Assembly: GCA_027605045.1 (NCBI GenBank)
Contig: JAQFWX010000120.1
Coordinates: forward strand, 1-64,000
Length of the DNA stretch: 64,000 bases
Direction: 5' to 3'
Source of the DNA: Phallus indusiatus
Lineage: Eukaryota > Basidiomycota > Agaricomycetes > Phallales > Phallaceae
Under the pieces are notes generated by a model. It had not been told where the DNA came from. It was given only the letters and a program-made list of their open reading frames with translations, and made no database searches. Numbering within the stretch: position 1 is the stretch's first letter; every line of letters starts with the position of its first letter. The position numbers and the translations under genes were made by a program. Below are positions 22,615-36,891 of this stretch, piece after piece.

Positions 22615-24938
22615 TTATGGTCTCCAAATTGGTCGTGTATTTATATTGTTTACGCTAGCCGCTCTTCTCAATGATTGTTTCGGAATGATTTCTACCTCTT
22701 TGGTTTTCTTGTCTGCTTCCTCAAAACATTTGATCAAATCCTTGACACTACCCCTCTTTTTAAGAAGAGGGATGCTTAAAGTCCTTGGCCGTGTCGAAGG
22801 TGGGGGATCGATATGATTCAAGTTTATCATGTCCTTCGGGGGCAAAATCCTTTCAAGAGGCTTCGGTGTGGCAGGAGCGACTTCATGTAGCTGAACCAGC
22901 TCTTTAGGGGCCATTTCCTTGGGTACTGACATTTTCACTGGAGTGCTGACCGGTCCCTTTAATTGGCGCATCTCTGGTGGTCCTGGTAGCGATGGGATGG
23001 TCTTCTTGGGAGGTGAGCTCGGTTTAGGACTGTATCGACCTAGGAATGATCCCAAATAGTTTAACACCTTCTTGGCACCGGACCGTGATGGACTCTGAAC
23101 AACACGTTCGGGCCCCGTTGATTGTGATCTGACAAACGGTGTCTTATTCGTTGTCGTTGTCGACCGGACTTGTCCTTTCGAAGGTTTATCCCCGGTACCT
23201 GCCGGGCGTTTTTTCTTACTAGGACTTTTCGTCGAGCAAAGTTCATCTCGTAAGTGAGCGTATCGGGGAGCAAGAAGCATAGGGGGGACGGATCCTATAG
23301 AGCTTCCAGAGCTTCCACTTTGAAGTTGCGCCGAGGCTGAAGTGGATCGTGGAGCCCCACGACCTGAGCGTTGTCGATTTGAAAGGACTTGCACACGACG
23401 TAGGAGCATTGTTCTAAGAACATTGGTTGATTATTTTGCTATTGAAGTAGATATTTGATACAACTCACCGGTCCCAGCTGGAATCATTGCATTGAGCAAT
23501 AAATCGTTCAATGACAGAGTCAAATTGTATATCATCTACATCAGCCATACTGTCAAGATTCCCCGTAGCTTCCGCGACTGCAAAGCGTTCGTCCGTGAAA
23601 CAGGTATCAAGCATTTTCCAACATGCTTTGGTCCATTCCTTTCCGGACTGATAATTCTCGACGTCTGGCAATGTCCCGTAGCTGACACTTGGGGATCTAG
23701 TTACATAACGTTCAGATGTGTTAGATACAATCGAGATGTTCGGTGATTGATTTAACTGATGCTGAATGACGCCGTTTGGTTTCGCGGATGGTGATTGATA
23801 TCTGTGGGGTTGCTTGGCACCTATGCCATCAAGAATGTAGGAATGATGCTACGAATAGTTATTCATTAGTATCGTAGTATGAAAAGCTATAGGCGAGGCG
23901 TACCAATTTCAGAATGGCTGCCGCTCGCGCAGCCGCTCTTGGATCATCGCTCGAAACTTCGACGACACCGGGTAGAATATATTCATTGTCCGTTGGTTCG
24001 TCTTCTTCATCCACATGTATTTGCGGCTCCATAATAAGGGGTGCAGCCCGCTTAGGAGGACTGAAATTGAGATTTAGAGCGGTATCCATTAAGGGAATAT
24101 CAGGATCTTCCTCATCTGAATCACCCCATGACTGATCTATCTTCCGAGGATGAGGACTAACGGGGCGACCCCAGCTGTCTCGACGCCGTTTTGTCGCACT
24201 ACTGGGAGGGTCGTCTTTCACAGGAGTCTTGTAAAATTTGAAGCGACCAGTGAATTCTCCTTCAGCTTCGCCTGCATCGTCGGATTGGTCATCCGAGTCG
24301 AAAACGTCAGTGTTTAGGCCTAGATCCGGGATGAAGGTCACTGGGTTCGATGTAGAGTCATCGAAGATATCATCGTCCATGGTGGCATCAATGGCATCTG
24401 AGGATGGTTTGGTTGTAAAGGGTGTCTCAAGTAACAAGAGGGGGTCTTCTGTAGGACTTGGGGGTGGGGGAGGTTTCGTCAAATCGACCGGAGGAAGAGG
24501 AAATGGCGACATGGATCGCTCCAGTTTCACCACAACCCTCTTTTCCGTATTCACCCTAGACGAGCCAACCGGGGTAGACGGTCTACCCCTAGTAGACGTG
24601 CCCGTAGTAGATTTCGTCGTTTGTGCAGAAGAAACTTGTAGAACCACCTTCCGAGGAGGAGTAAATTCTTCGCTAGGAGGCTCGTATTTCACGCTGGGAG
24701 TGATAGACCTCCTGCTGCTATTTCGACTCCAATTTGACTCGCGCTCTGGTGTACGATTCTCAATATTGGGATCCCTACGTTTCTTGCGGGCTGGGCTCTT
24801 CAGATTTGAATCGGTATGCGGTGAGTGCACAACTTCTGGGGCATTGGTTACATTGGTTACATTTGGCGGGAAAGGCGAAAGTACAGGACGACTTCGTTTG
24901 CGTGGGTTAGAGTTCGACTTCAAAGGAGTGGATGACAT
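22615..24938 (-). CDS. nuclear-looking hypothetical protein, Ser/Pro/Lys-rich
   Basis: Three exons, complement(22615..23413, 23469..23848, 23904..24938), 737 aa. The joins are supported by frame and consensus splice sites, so three open frames become one gene. The N-terminus holds NLS-like clusters (NPRKRSRPV, ARKKRR) in a disordered Pro/Ser/Thr region with many S/T-P sites. A possible folded part is a helix (AAARAAAILKL) followed by about 110 residues with Trp, Cys and Phe (KEWTKACWKMLDTCFTDERF; FDSVIERFIAQ). The C-terminal third is again basic and Pro-rich. No domain was recognised. NLS clusters and S/T-P density suggest a nuclear, CDK-regulated protein, but that is inference. It shares a 238-bp divergent promoter with MSH2. 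Confidence 0.65.
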
Positions 24939-25176
24939 GTTGCTTGTTCAGAAGAATGTACAGGTTATTTAGATGAGAGGACTGATTATGAGGTTGAAGG
25001 TCCAAAGCCTAAGAGAGAGTGGGACAACGGACAGCGGACACGAACCATTTACATGTCACGTGCTTATGACGTAAGACAATACATTTTTGGAAAAGCCTCA
25101 TGGCTTCTGTGACGTACCGCGTCAATTTAAGGCGCGAGTCGCGCTTTTATTGCTAACTTTTGCTCAACTGCCCAAT
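24939..25176. promoter_or_regulatory. divergent promoter, hypothetical protein / MSH2
   Basis: 238 bp between start codons. It holds a GC-rich block at about 25112-25145 with GGCGCGAGTCGCGC and a near-palindrome TGACGTACCGCGTCA. This resembles, but does not equal, the ACGCGT (MCB) element that gives G1/S timing to DNA-repair genes in yeasts; no exact MCB is present. Confidence 0.35.
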
Positions 25177-28100
25177 ATGATGTATGATAAAGACAAAAAT
25201 GAAAATGAAGCTGGTATATCAATTGTTATATCTCCGACAAGTCTGTTTTACTGATATCATCCTTCTCTCAGAGTCTCTTGTAGATTCAGGATTCTGTGCC
25301 TTTTTTGAGCACTTGGAAGTAAGTGGCTTTCACGTATAGGGAGCGTGCACGTATTAATCTGAATAAAAAGCAACGTGATGACACTATTCGTCTCTTTGAT
25401 CGTGGGGTACCAGTTCCTCCGCTTTTTTTGGTGTATTTTTTTTTTTGACCTTTCTTAGGAGTTTTATTCTGTTCACGGAAACGATGCTCGCTATGTCGCA
25501 CAAAACTTCTACCACACTACAAGCGTTTTGAAATGGTTCGGTAGAGGATACAAAAGTGGAAAGTAAGCATACTACAGATCATGGTTGTATTAGAGCTTGT
25601 TTATATGGCATTTAGTCGCAAAGAAGGATTACCTTCTTGTACCATGCGACCAGAACAGGCGAAAACCTTTTTGAGGGAAGCATTGACGGCGAGACAACTT
25701 CGAATTCAAATATGGATACCTGAAGCTGGTGCCCCGAAAAAAAATCCAAACAAATGGAAGATGGATAAACAGGTTGGTCTGATGGTTTGGCATAATTCCC
25801 ATTTTATATTTATGCAATACTTTAGGCATCTCCCGGAAACGTAACAGAATTAGAAGAATTGCTCTTTGCTAACTCTGACATGTTGGTTGAGCCGATTATC
25901 ATGTCAATCAAGGTTGCCACCAAAGACAAGGTCAAGACCATTGGCGTTGCCTTCTCAAATACCAGTTTGAGGGAAATAGGTGTCGGGGAGTTCGTCGACA
26001 ATGATCTATTTTCAAATACTGAGGTTATACAAAATCAATCAGCTCGTTTTTCTTGACTCATCCAAAGCATTTATCTAGTCCCTCATGATCCAACTCTCAG
26101 TCAAAGAATGCCTACTACCCATTGCGTCCGCTACGACCCAGTTTGACCTTGGTAGAGTCAGAGAAATGGCCGAGCGATGTGGAGTTGTTATCACAGAGCG
26201 TAAAGCTGGTTCGCATCTCCCTTAAGCGTGTTCACTATATCTGCTCAGTCCAGTTCAGCTGAATTCAATGCCAAGAACGTCGAACAAGACCTCAACCGAT
26301 TGTTGGACACCGAAACAAGCTCTCCCACTTTGCGTGAGTTGTGCTATATAAGACGTTTATTCGTTCCTTCAAATTGTTTGCAGCTGAGTTTGATCTGACA
26401 ATGGCGATGGGTGCCACCGCGGCTTTGCTTTCATACCTCTCTTTGTTAACTGACAGCTCCAATTATGGCCAATATAAACTTCGCCGACATAATCTAGCGC
26501 AGTTCATGAAACTCGATGCAAGTGCCTTAAAAGCATTAACCTTAATGCCTTCTCCCGAAGTAATACTGTTATTGACAAGTATACGTCATAAATTTATCTC
26601 ATTCATGTTTCAGGACGTGAATAAAACATCCTCGTTGTTCGGTCTTCTCAACAAATGCAAAACTCCTCAGGGAACCAGGTTGCTGAGCGCGTGGCTGCGT
26701 CAACCTCTTGTCAATATTCATGAAATAAGTCAGCAATCACAGCACATGTTTCTCAGGCTGGATCCAAAGCTCATTTTACGTAGGAAAGAGACAAGATCTT
26801 GTTGAAGTATTTGTGAACGAATCCAATTCACGAAGGATTATTCAGGCGAGTTGTGCATTCTATTTCCAAATTCCTGTTATTCATAATGTGATAAACAGCA
26901 AGAATACATGAATAATATGCCAGACCTACATCGCATAAGTAAACGGTTGCGGAAAGGTGTTGCATCGTTAGAAGAAATTGTTCGAGTTTACCAAACGGCC
27001 TTAAAAGTCAAGATCCTTCTTCTCTTTATTGTTTACTCGCATATATTGACTCAGTCCTAGTTGCCTGATCTAATAAAAGCCTTAGAAGAGGTTTCAGAGT
27101 CGTCTTGCAAACAGCTCATGGAGGAAATATACATAAATGAGTTCCAGGTAAGTATGCCTCGTATGCCTCTTTTAACGATCCAGAGGGTTTTAACGTGTTT
27201 TCAGAAACATCATCTAAATTTGGAAAAATATGTGGAAATGGTGGAGGCAACTTTAGATCTTTCTGAAAAGTCGCTGCACACCTACGTTATCAAACCCGAA
27301 TATGATGAAGGATTACAAGAGCTGGCAAAGAAAATCAGAGCGATAAGGGATACTTTGGACGAAGAGCATGCTCGAGTCGGCGAAGACCTTAATTTAGAAC
27401 TGGATAAGAAACTTCATATGGAGAATAAAGAGACGGTTGGCTACGTTTTCCGGGTGACAAAAACTGTACTATCGTCCCAGATCAGGTTTCTCTGGAATTG
27501 CACTAACCTTTCAATACTTAGGACGCTAAAGCCATTCAGAATAAAAGAGAATACGAGGAATTGAAACAAGTCAAAGGAGGGATATACTTTCGAACTAAAA
27601 CTCTCAAAGAAGCCGCGGAAAACTACGCAGACTCAACTGTCGCATATCAAAAACGTCAATCTAGTCTCGTGAAGGAAGTGGTCAACATTGCATGTATGGC
27701 GAATTTGAATCTTCATTTGTGCAGAGCTGATGAATCATTTTCCTCTACAGCCACTTACGCGCCTGTTATGGAATCATTGGATGCGTTAATAGCGCATTTG
27801 GATGTCATTATTTGGTAAGTTAGTTGTTTTTCAGTTACGACAACATCCTTTAACGATCGATTAGTTTCTCTCACGTTTCTTCAAATGCCCCCATACCTTT
27901 CGTCAAACCGGTATTAAGCGATATGGGTCAGTATATGATTCCGTGTATCAATCAACCAAAATTGAAATAATTTCCCTGCAGGAGGAAGTAAATTACTATT
28001 GAAGGAAGCCCGTCATCCTTGCCTAGAGATACACGAAGAGGTTAATTTTATACCAAACGACGTAGAAATGTCTAAAGGTATGAAGGTCTTAAATTCACCC

Positions 28101-29356
28101 AATATATTGCTCAAACTGTCTTAGGGACGAGTGAGCTGCAAATCATAGTAAGTGCCCAGATACATACAAAAAGTATTTTCACCCAATATCTACAGACAGG
28201 TCCTAATATGGTAAATAATGTTTATCATCTACGCTACACATCATCTTAAAAATAGATTAGGGAGGAAAATCAACTTATATTCGCCAGGTGAGAACGACAC
28301 ATGCTTGCCGAAGCTTATTTATCTTCATCCGTATATAGGTTGGAGTTATCGCCTTGATGTCGCAAGTCGGATGTTTTGTGCCTTGTCAGGAAGCTCAGCT
28401 ACCTATTTTTGATTCGATCCTCGCTCGAGTTGGCGCGGGTGATAGTCAGCTAAAAGGTGTCTCGACATTCATGGCAGAGATGTTAGAAACAGCAAATATT
28501 CTTCATGTACGTGTTTTACGTCGGTTTGATGCCCTTTTTTTGAAGTCATTCAAGACTGCAACTGCGAATTCACTCATTATCATTGACGAACTCGGTCGTG
28601 GGACATCTACTGCAGACGGGTTTGCGTTAGCATGGGCAATATCGGAGTACGTCCAACTGCATGATGAAAATAACCTGCTCTCAATATTTATCGAATAGGT
28701 TCATTGCCACCAAAATTCGCGCTTTTTGTCTTTTTGCAACACATTTCCATGAACTTACTACCCTAGCTGAAGAGTTGCCCCAAGTGAAAAATTTACATGT
28801 AACAGCCCATGTGGCTAAGGAATCGGATTCAATGGATAGTCAAGATATAACCTTATTATATAAAGTCGAACCTGGTAAGCTCCACTTGCAATAAAGGATG
28901 GATTTGTTCTGAGTCATAAGTTAGGCATTTGCGATCAAAGCTTCGGAATACACGTAGCCAAATTGGCTCACTTTCCTGAAAGCATTATCAAGGTTTGGAT
29001 CCTGTTTTGTTCTGTATTTGTATCTAAACATCTCTTAGTTGGCGAAACGTAAAGCAGACGAGCTGGAAGATTTTGGTGGTAATTATATCACTTCCCCATT
29101 GACTGCTGCTGATCACCGGTGCTATTTAGAAAAAGATGTTGTTCATCAAGCTAGCGAAGAGGAGATCGCAGAAGGTTCAAAACTAATAGCAACTTTTCTG
29201 AAAGAATGGGCTTCCAAAACCGATGGAGACGATGTCGTGATGACAGAAGCAGGCAACGCAGAAGAAGAGATCGCGCGTCTCAAACAATATTTCGAACGGT
29301 GGAAGCCTCAGATTCAGGCCAATCGTTGGTGTGAAAATCTTTTAGGCTCGTTATAG
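25177..29356 (+). CDS. MSH2: DNA mismatch repair protein MSH2
   Basis: Twenty-five exons: 25177..25213, 25272..25318, 25371..25406, 25459..25562, 25616..25772, 25826..26023, 26079..26208, 26259..26333, 26384..26559, 26614..26728, 26784..26845, 26899..27006, 27061..27147, 27205..27465, 27522..27814, 27865..27926, 27982..28077, 28125..28147, 28196..28210, 28261..28287, 28339..28506, 28555..28646, 28699..28874, 28925..28992, 29039..29356; 976 aa, phases all consistent. N-terminal MutS-I domain ([27 protein letters not shown]), connector, lever/clamp, then the ATPase: Walker A GPNMGGKST split between exons 19 and 20, Walker [13 protein letters not shown], His-motif ATHFHELT, C-terminal helix-turn-helix ([12 protein letters not shown]). 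Intron 11 (26846-26898) has a GC donor. With MSH6 or MSH3 it recognises mispairs and loops. Start at 25177 or 25180. Confidence 0.95.
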
Positions 29357-29482
29357 CTACTTTCACAGATCCCCTGTTTACATTACATCGGTGCTTAATT
29401 ATTAATACATAACGGCAAACAGTACTAATTGAAGAACGTGCAAGGGAGGAATGAAAACGGACAAAGCATGATTGAGCCCATC

Positions 29483-32518
<3,036 letters not shown>

Positions 32519-32683
32519 CAATTTGATAATTATGATGTATGAATTGAAAATCTGACTTGTCTAAATTCTGTGCAGGTCAAAAAATCAATCGAAAGGAATA
32601 GGATTTGGTGTCTTGTGGGCTCAATTCGCTAAGACAGAAGACGCGTTCATAACCAGATCAGTCACAAAGCCATTATTCATTTC

Positions 32684-33616
32684 ATGACAGAACACTTCTT
32701 TGCACTTCCTGTCTCTACACAAAGGAGAATTGATGAAGCTTTTGATACTTATTCAAGATTCAAAGGGGATGATATAATTGACGATGTCCAAGTACACGAT
32801 TCATCAACCAACGAAAATGCCAAAATGCCACTATCAGCCGTCCGTCAAGCCCTAGGGTTTTTGAATTTACCTCAAGATGACGAGGATACTTTAGCAGTAT
32901 TAGAAAAAGCTACTCAAGGATGGCATGAAGATCCATCGAAAGGAAAGGCGTCAGATGGAACGAAAGCTGGATTTATTGATAGAGAGGATTGGCGAGCTGT
33001 CTGTGCTGTCCTAATGGATGAATCTGAAGAACCTGAGACACTTCTTGACCGACAAAATCAACTATATGAAACCGAAGATCAAAACATGGGAGACGACGAA
33101 GATCTTCAAGGAGGCTACATCGTGGAAGATGACGCACAAGCCGGTGGTTACATTCCAGAAGACAATGACTCTGATATTTATCAGAACTCAGATGATCTGT
33201 ATGAAGATGATAAGGCTGAAGATGTTTATTCAGATGCAGCATCCGATCATTCTGAATATCCAAGCAGCTCAAGGCCGGGCCTTAAAGGCAAAAAGAAGCG
33301 TGTCATTGGCAAACCGACTTCAGATCAACAGCAAGTGGCTCTTGAAGCGTTTGCGCTCTTCTTCCCCTCCACCGACACTGAGACGGCTTTGAAACAAAAA
33401 AGGCTCACGACAGAGGATCTAAACAGAGTAGCAAAGTCTTTGAAAGAAGACATGAAATCTGACGAGGTATCGACTAACAGACATTTTTGGTTTTCGTTAG
33501 AAATTCATATCGGTACACAGATAAAGCAGATGATAGAATGGTTCTCAACTTCGGCCGATAAGACGTTAAGCTTTGAAGATTTCACGCGTATAATGCTTAT
33601 GGCTGGACTCGTTTGA
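32684..33616 (+). CDS. EF-hand-like acidic hypothetical protein
   Basis: One frame of 310 aa is open throughout. A 54-nt GT-AG intron (33467-33520) can be removed without breaking frame, leaving 292 aa and joining EDMKSDE to IKQMIEWFS, which reads better as an EF-hand helix pair. The N-terminal half has a helix-loop-helix look (SAVRQALGFLNLPQ; GFIDREDWRAVCAVLM). The middle (about 125-205) is a very acidic linker, then a basic KGKKKR patch, then AFALFFPS and a C-terminal calmodulin-fold-like ending FEDFTRIMLMAGLV. Canonical calcium ligands are not obvious in any loop. The ending recalls centrin/Rad33-type proteins, but I cannot support an assignment. Divergent from Trm4 with 165 bp between start codons. 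Confidence 0.7.
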   Translation: MTEHFFALPVSTQRRIDEAFDTYSRFKGDDIIDDVQVHDSSTNENAKMPLSAVRQALGFLNLPQDDEDTLAVLEKATQGWHEDPSKGKASDGTKAGFIDREDWRAVCAVLMDESEEPETLLDRQNQLYETEDQNMGDDEDLQGGYIVEDDAQAGGYIPEDNDSDIYQNSDDLYEDDKAEDVYSDAASDHSEYPSSSRPGLKGKKKRVIGKPTSDQQQVALEAFALFFPSTDTETALKQKRLTTEDLNRVAKSLKEDMKSDEVSTNRHFWFSLEIHIGTQIKQMIEWFSTSADKTLSFEDFTRIMLMAGLV

Positions 33617-33794
33617 TAAATCAACCAGTGAGAGTTATTTTCACAACTATCTGCTCAATTTGTACTAAAATACACTGTAAGTATGCTTTACAAAAGGTGT
33701 CAACAAACCTAGATCTAGTGCTCATGGGGATATTTGCCGAAGCAATCCCACCAAACTAGCGGTTACGATGAAGAAATTTTTTTCAAGACAACGA

Positions 33795-35372
33795 TTAATG
33801 GTCTGCAGGAACTGGTGGCGGTGGTTGCGAGGGTGGTGGTGCAGCAGCACTCGGGTCCGCCGTTTGTCCAGGATATCCCTGAGTGGCATAGTACCTAAGA
33901 GAGAGGAGAAGGTTACAAACAGGAAATCGCAAATAAAATATTGCAATCAAACTCAACTGAGCATATTGTTGCTGTTGTTCCGCCTGCCATTTTTTGAATT
34001 CAGGAGAATTAACATCATATCCATAGGCCGCCCTGTTATTTTAGCGTGCAGTTAAACAGAACCCCAATAACAAAAAAAACAAAAATAGAAATTACCAGTA
34101 AGAAGCGTACGCGTCACTCGATTGATCGGCACCAGGAGGATTAGATGGTGGCTGTGGTGGACGAGAGCCATCCGCTGGAGGAGGCGGAGGAGGCACCTCG
34201 CCAGGAGGTGGCGGTGGAGCATCTGAAGGTGGTGGGGGAACGTACTAAAGGCACCAGTTAGCTTTGGGAAGAGTAAATGTAACCAGTTAACACTGACTGC
34301 ATAGGCTGCATAAGCATATTGCATCTGTGCTTGATGCAGCTCCAATTGTTGCTGTTGTAGTGCTGCTTTGGCTTTGGCGTGCTCAGAGCGAACCACTTCG
34401 AGTAAATCTTCAGTGAGATTTTTCGCGCGAGCTAGCTGCAGCTCATCAGGACCTCTGTTTATCCTGTCAATTATTTATCAATTCTCAAGAGAGATGTTAG
34501 ACAAACGTTATGTGAATATGCATTGGTTCATCAGATTCTCGCCCAGTTTCAGGATCCACGAAACCAGAACCGATTCCTTTAATTTGGACACGCGTTCCTG
34601 TTTCTTGCTGAATATGCTTGACAAACAACCCCTAAGATTCAATAAGGTAAATAAAACTCGTCAATTATGTAGACGTAATAGCATACCGCAGGCCCGACTA
34701 CCTTCGCTCGGACGTTGAAATTGCGTAAGGTTTCGAGTCCAACAGGAATCTTCTCCTCGGGCCATTTGCGCTTTATTATAACGAATTGTCAGTATTGGTT
34801 TTAAAAAAAAGGTAATCAGATTGCATCACCTTTTCACGACGATCTTTTTTGTCATCTACAAGTGAACCCATATCCATGTTTATTAGATCGTTGACTTTTT
34901 CGATAGCCTTGTCCAGGACTTCCTGAGTTGATGCTGCGACATGGAGATATAAGGGAGGGTCTCTTTCAGTGGCCTTTGATTTATCTGGGTACCATACGCC
35001 TTTAGTCGTAATATAAGCTCCTGTTTCGTCGTGAATCTGAAGAGTGGCAGGCCAATAAGACGTGAGTAAACATTCAAGATTTGTAGGAGGAAAAGGATAA
35101 TAAACCTGTTGCTGAGTAGAGCCTTTTGTAAGTATGTAACGATTTCTGACATCATTGATCTCAATATCCCTAACGAAAGTTGCATCGAGAGGCTCGCCAT
35201 TCGGACCAAGACCAGCACCAGAGGCGAACTGGGCAGCGATTTTAGCAGCAATAGCGGCAGCTGCAGCTGCGGCCTCTGTCGCACTCTTCCCGGTACTATC
35301 GTCCGTTTTTGGGATCTTGACATCACTTTCTTTAGGTTCAGCTTGTTGGTCCCATTTGCGCTTTGAAGACAT
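33795..35372 (-). CDS. KH-domain RNA-binding protein, KHDC4/BLOM7-like
   Basis: Eight exons, complement(33795..33894, 33958..34032, 34096..34244, 34298..34454, 34507..34631, 34687..34770, 34830..35036, 35106..35372), 387 aa. After an NLS-like start (MSSKRKWDQQ) and an alanine-rich helix, two KH-type units follow: the first around IEINDVRNRYILTKG with IHDETGAYITTKGVW, the second around VRAKVVGPAGLFVKHIQQE with a GxxG loop. Spacing and the WYPDKSKATERDPPLYLHV segment are those of KHDC4/BLOM7. The C-terminal 130 residues are Pro-rich blocks and Gln/Tyr-rich segments (YAAYGYDVNSPEFKKWQAEQ), typical for splicing factors. In animals this protein interacts with the SNEV/Prp19 complex and influences splice-site choice. 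Role here is inferred. Confidence 0.82.
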
Positions 35373-35877
35373 ATTGGGCGGGGTGTAACTCGCACAATCT
35401 AGCCGGAATGAAAACTCCGATCGACTTATTCGCCGAGCAACTTCACATTGACTTCACATCAACTTCAATATGCAATCTTAAGTTGTTATTGGGACTTAAT
35501 GACTTGGTGACTTATTGTAGATATAAGGAATAGGTGATAGCAACGATATACGAGCGTACATGATACACGAAAGGAATATCGTGGATTCAATAATGACGCA
35601 CGTCGTACTACGAAGTGTAAGATGCAGTGAACTAATTAGGATCGACGAGAAGGGACCGAGAACACAAGACATGATTATATCGGACTGAAAGGTCAAAGAC
35701 AATGCTTTCTCTGAGCATATACATATGAGGTTTAATGTCATTAAGGGATACCCCATATTCGAAGCAATAGGACCAAGCTCGGTAGCATCAAGTACACTGA
35801 GGGCAAATCGCAATGGAATACACATTCATAACAACAATCGGAATTCCTACCCATACAAAACACAAGAAATATATCTT
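35373..35877. other. intergenic between KHDC4-like and guanylate kinase genes
   Basis: About 505 bp, the promoter side of the KHDC4-like gene (minus) and the 3' flank of guanylate kinase. A 109-codon open frame on the minus strand at 35496-35825 has no recognisable motif and is not called. Confidence 0.45.
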
Positions 35878-36647
35878 CTATATTGATTCTCTATCATCCA
35901 ATGGCGGTAAATCATCCACCTTGCTCGAATCCCCTAAAGCCACCCTCTCAAATGCCTCATACGCCCGATCCAAATCATCATTGACAATAATAATATCATG
36001 TACGCCGGGTGTTTTGGCATACTCGACTTCCTTAACCGCAGTATCTAGACGAGCTCGAATAGACGACTCTGATTCGGAACCACGTCCTTTTAAACGTTCT
36101 TTGAGCGTTTTCATATTTGGAGGGGAGATGAATAGATAGACCGGGGTTGGTTCAAGCCCGCTTTTTGCTTTAATTTGGCGTACACCCTTTTGAAAGAGTT
36201 AAAGAAAAGCTTTCAAAACATAGTTCAGACACTTATACCTGACTATCTATGTCCAAAATACATCGACGCCCAGATGCAGCTACATCCTTGATAGTTTGGA
36301 TACTTGTGCCATAGTAGTTATTCGAGAACTGAGCGTGCTCGATGAACGCTTCATCCTGAATCAACTTTTGGAAGTGTTCACGTGGAACGAAATAATAATG
36401 CTTTCCATCAACTTCCCCTTGACGTGGTGCTCGGGTTGTATCTGGAATTGGAAAAGAAAAGAAAAAGTCCCAAAATTACTATAAGTATCAATTGGTCCCG
36501 GCGCTCGTCAGGAAAGGCTTACGAACGGGAAACGCTGAATCCAAATCGATCAGGATGAGCGAGAAAAAGACGAGAAAGAAGAGTGCTTTTCCCAGTCCCA
36601 GATGGCCCCGATATGACTAGCGGTCTCAAAAAATCTGAGCGCGACAT
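35878..36647 (-). CDS. GUK1: guanylate kinase
   Basis: Three exons, complement(35878..36186, 36239..36441, 36527..36647), 210 aa, near the usual 190-200. P-loop [10 protein letters not shown] at residues 13-22, then [17 protein letters not shown], the GMP-binding region (Ser, Arg, Arg and acidic residues), [14 protein letters not shown], and NNYYGTS. The segment [14 protein letters not shown] carries the conserved Asp, and IFISPP-type FISPPN follows. The donor of intron 1 was set at 36526 so that SVS joins HTTR exactly. The enzyme phosphorylates GMP to GDP in the cytosol and is essential for nucleotide recycling. The C-terminus is about 10 residues longer and acidic. Confidence 0.94.
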
Positions 36648-36891
36648 TGAGGGTAGATCGAACTTGAAGATGGCGGTGATCGCCTATCGGAAGCAAAACA
36701 AACTCTCATCTCCCCTAAAGCACTTTCAAGTATGAAGCTTCTGATTCATCACATATATAACACAGGCGAAAATAATACAAAAAAATAACATTAATGCACA
36801 AATAGAAAAGATTAAAAATGTCCTCTAAAATGTTTAAACAAAAACAAACCATTAAGATAATTACAGTACTGCCCAATTGGTATTCGCTCCT

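Noticed and set aside
24238..24972. 244-codon plus-strand open frame
   Set aside because: Antisense shadow of the low-complexity 737-aa protein; Gly/Ser/Val-rich only because of codon complementarity.
35496..35825. 109-codon minus-strand open frame
   Set aside because: No motif and no splice context; lies between two well-supported genes.
36527..36647. A frameshift in the guanylate kinase P-loop
   Set aside because: Came from a misread base; recounting gives an intact [10 protein letters not shown].
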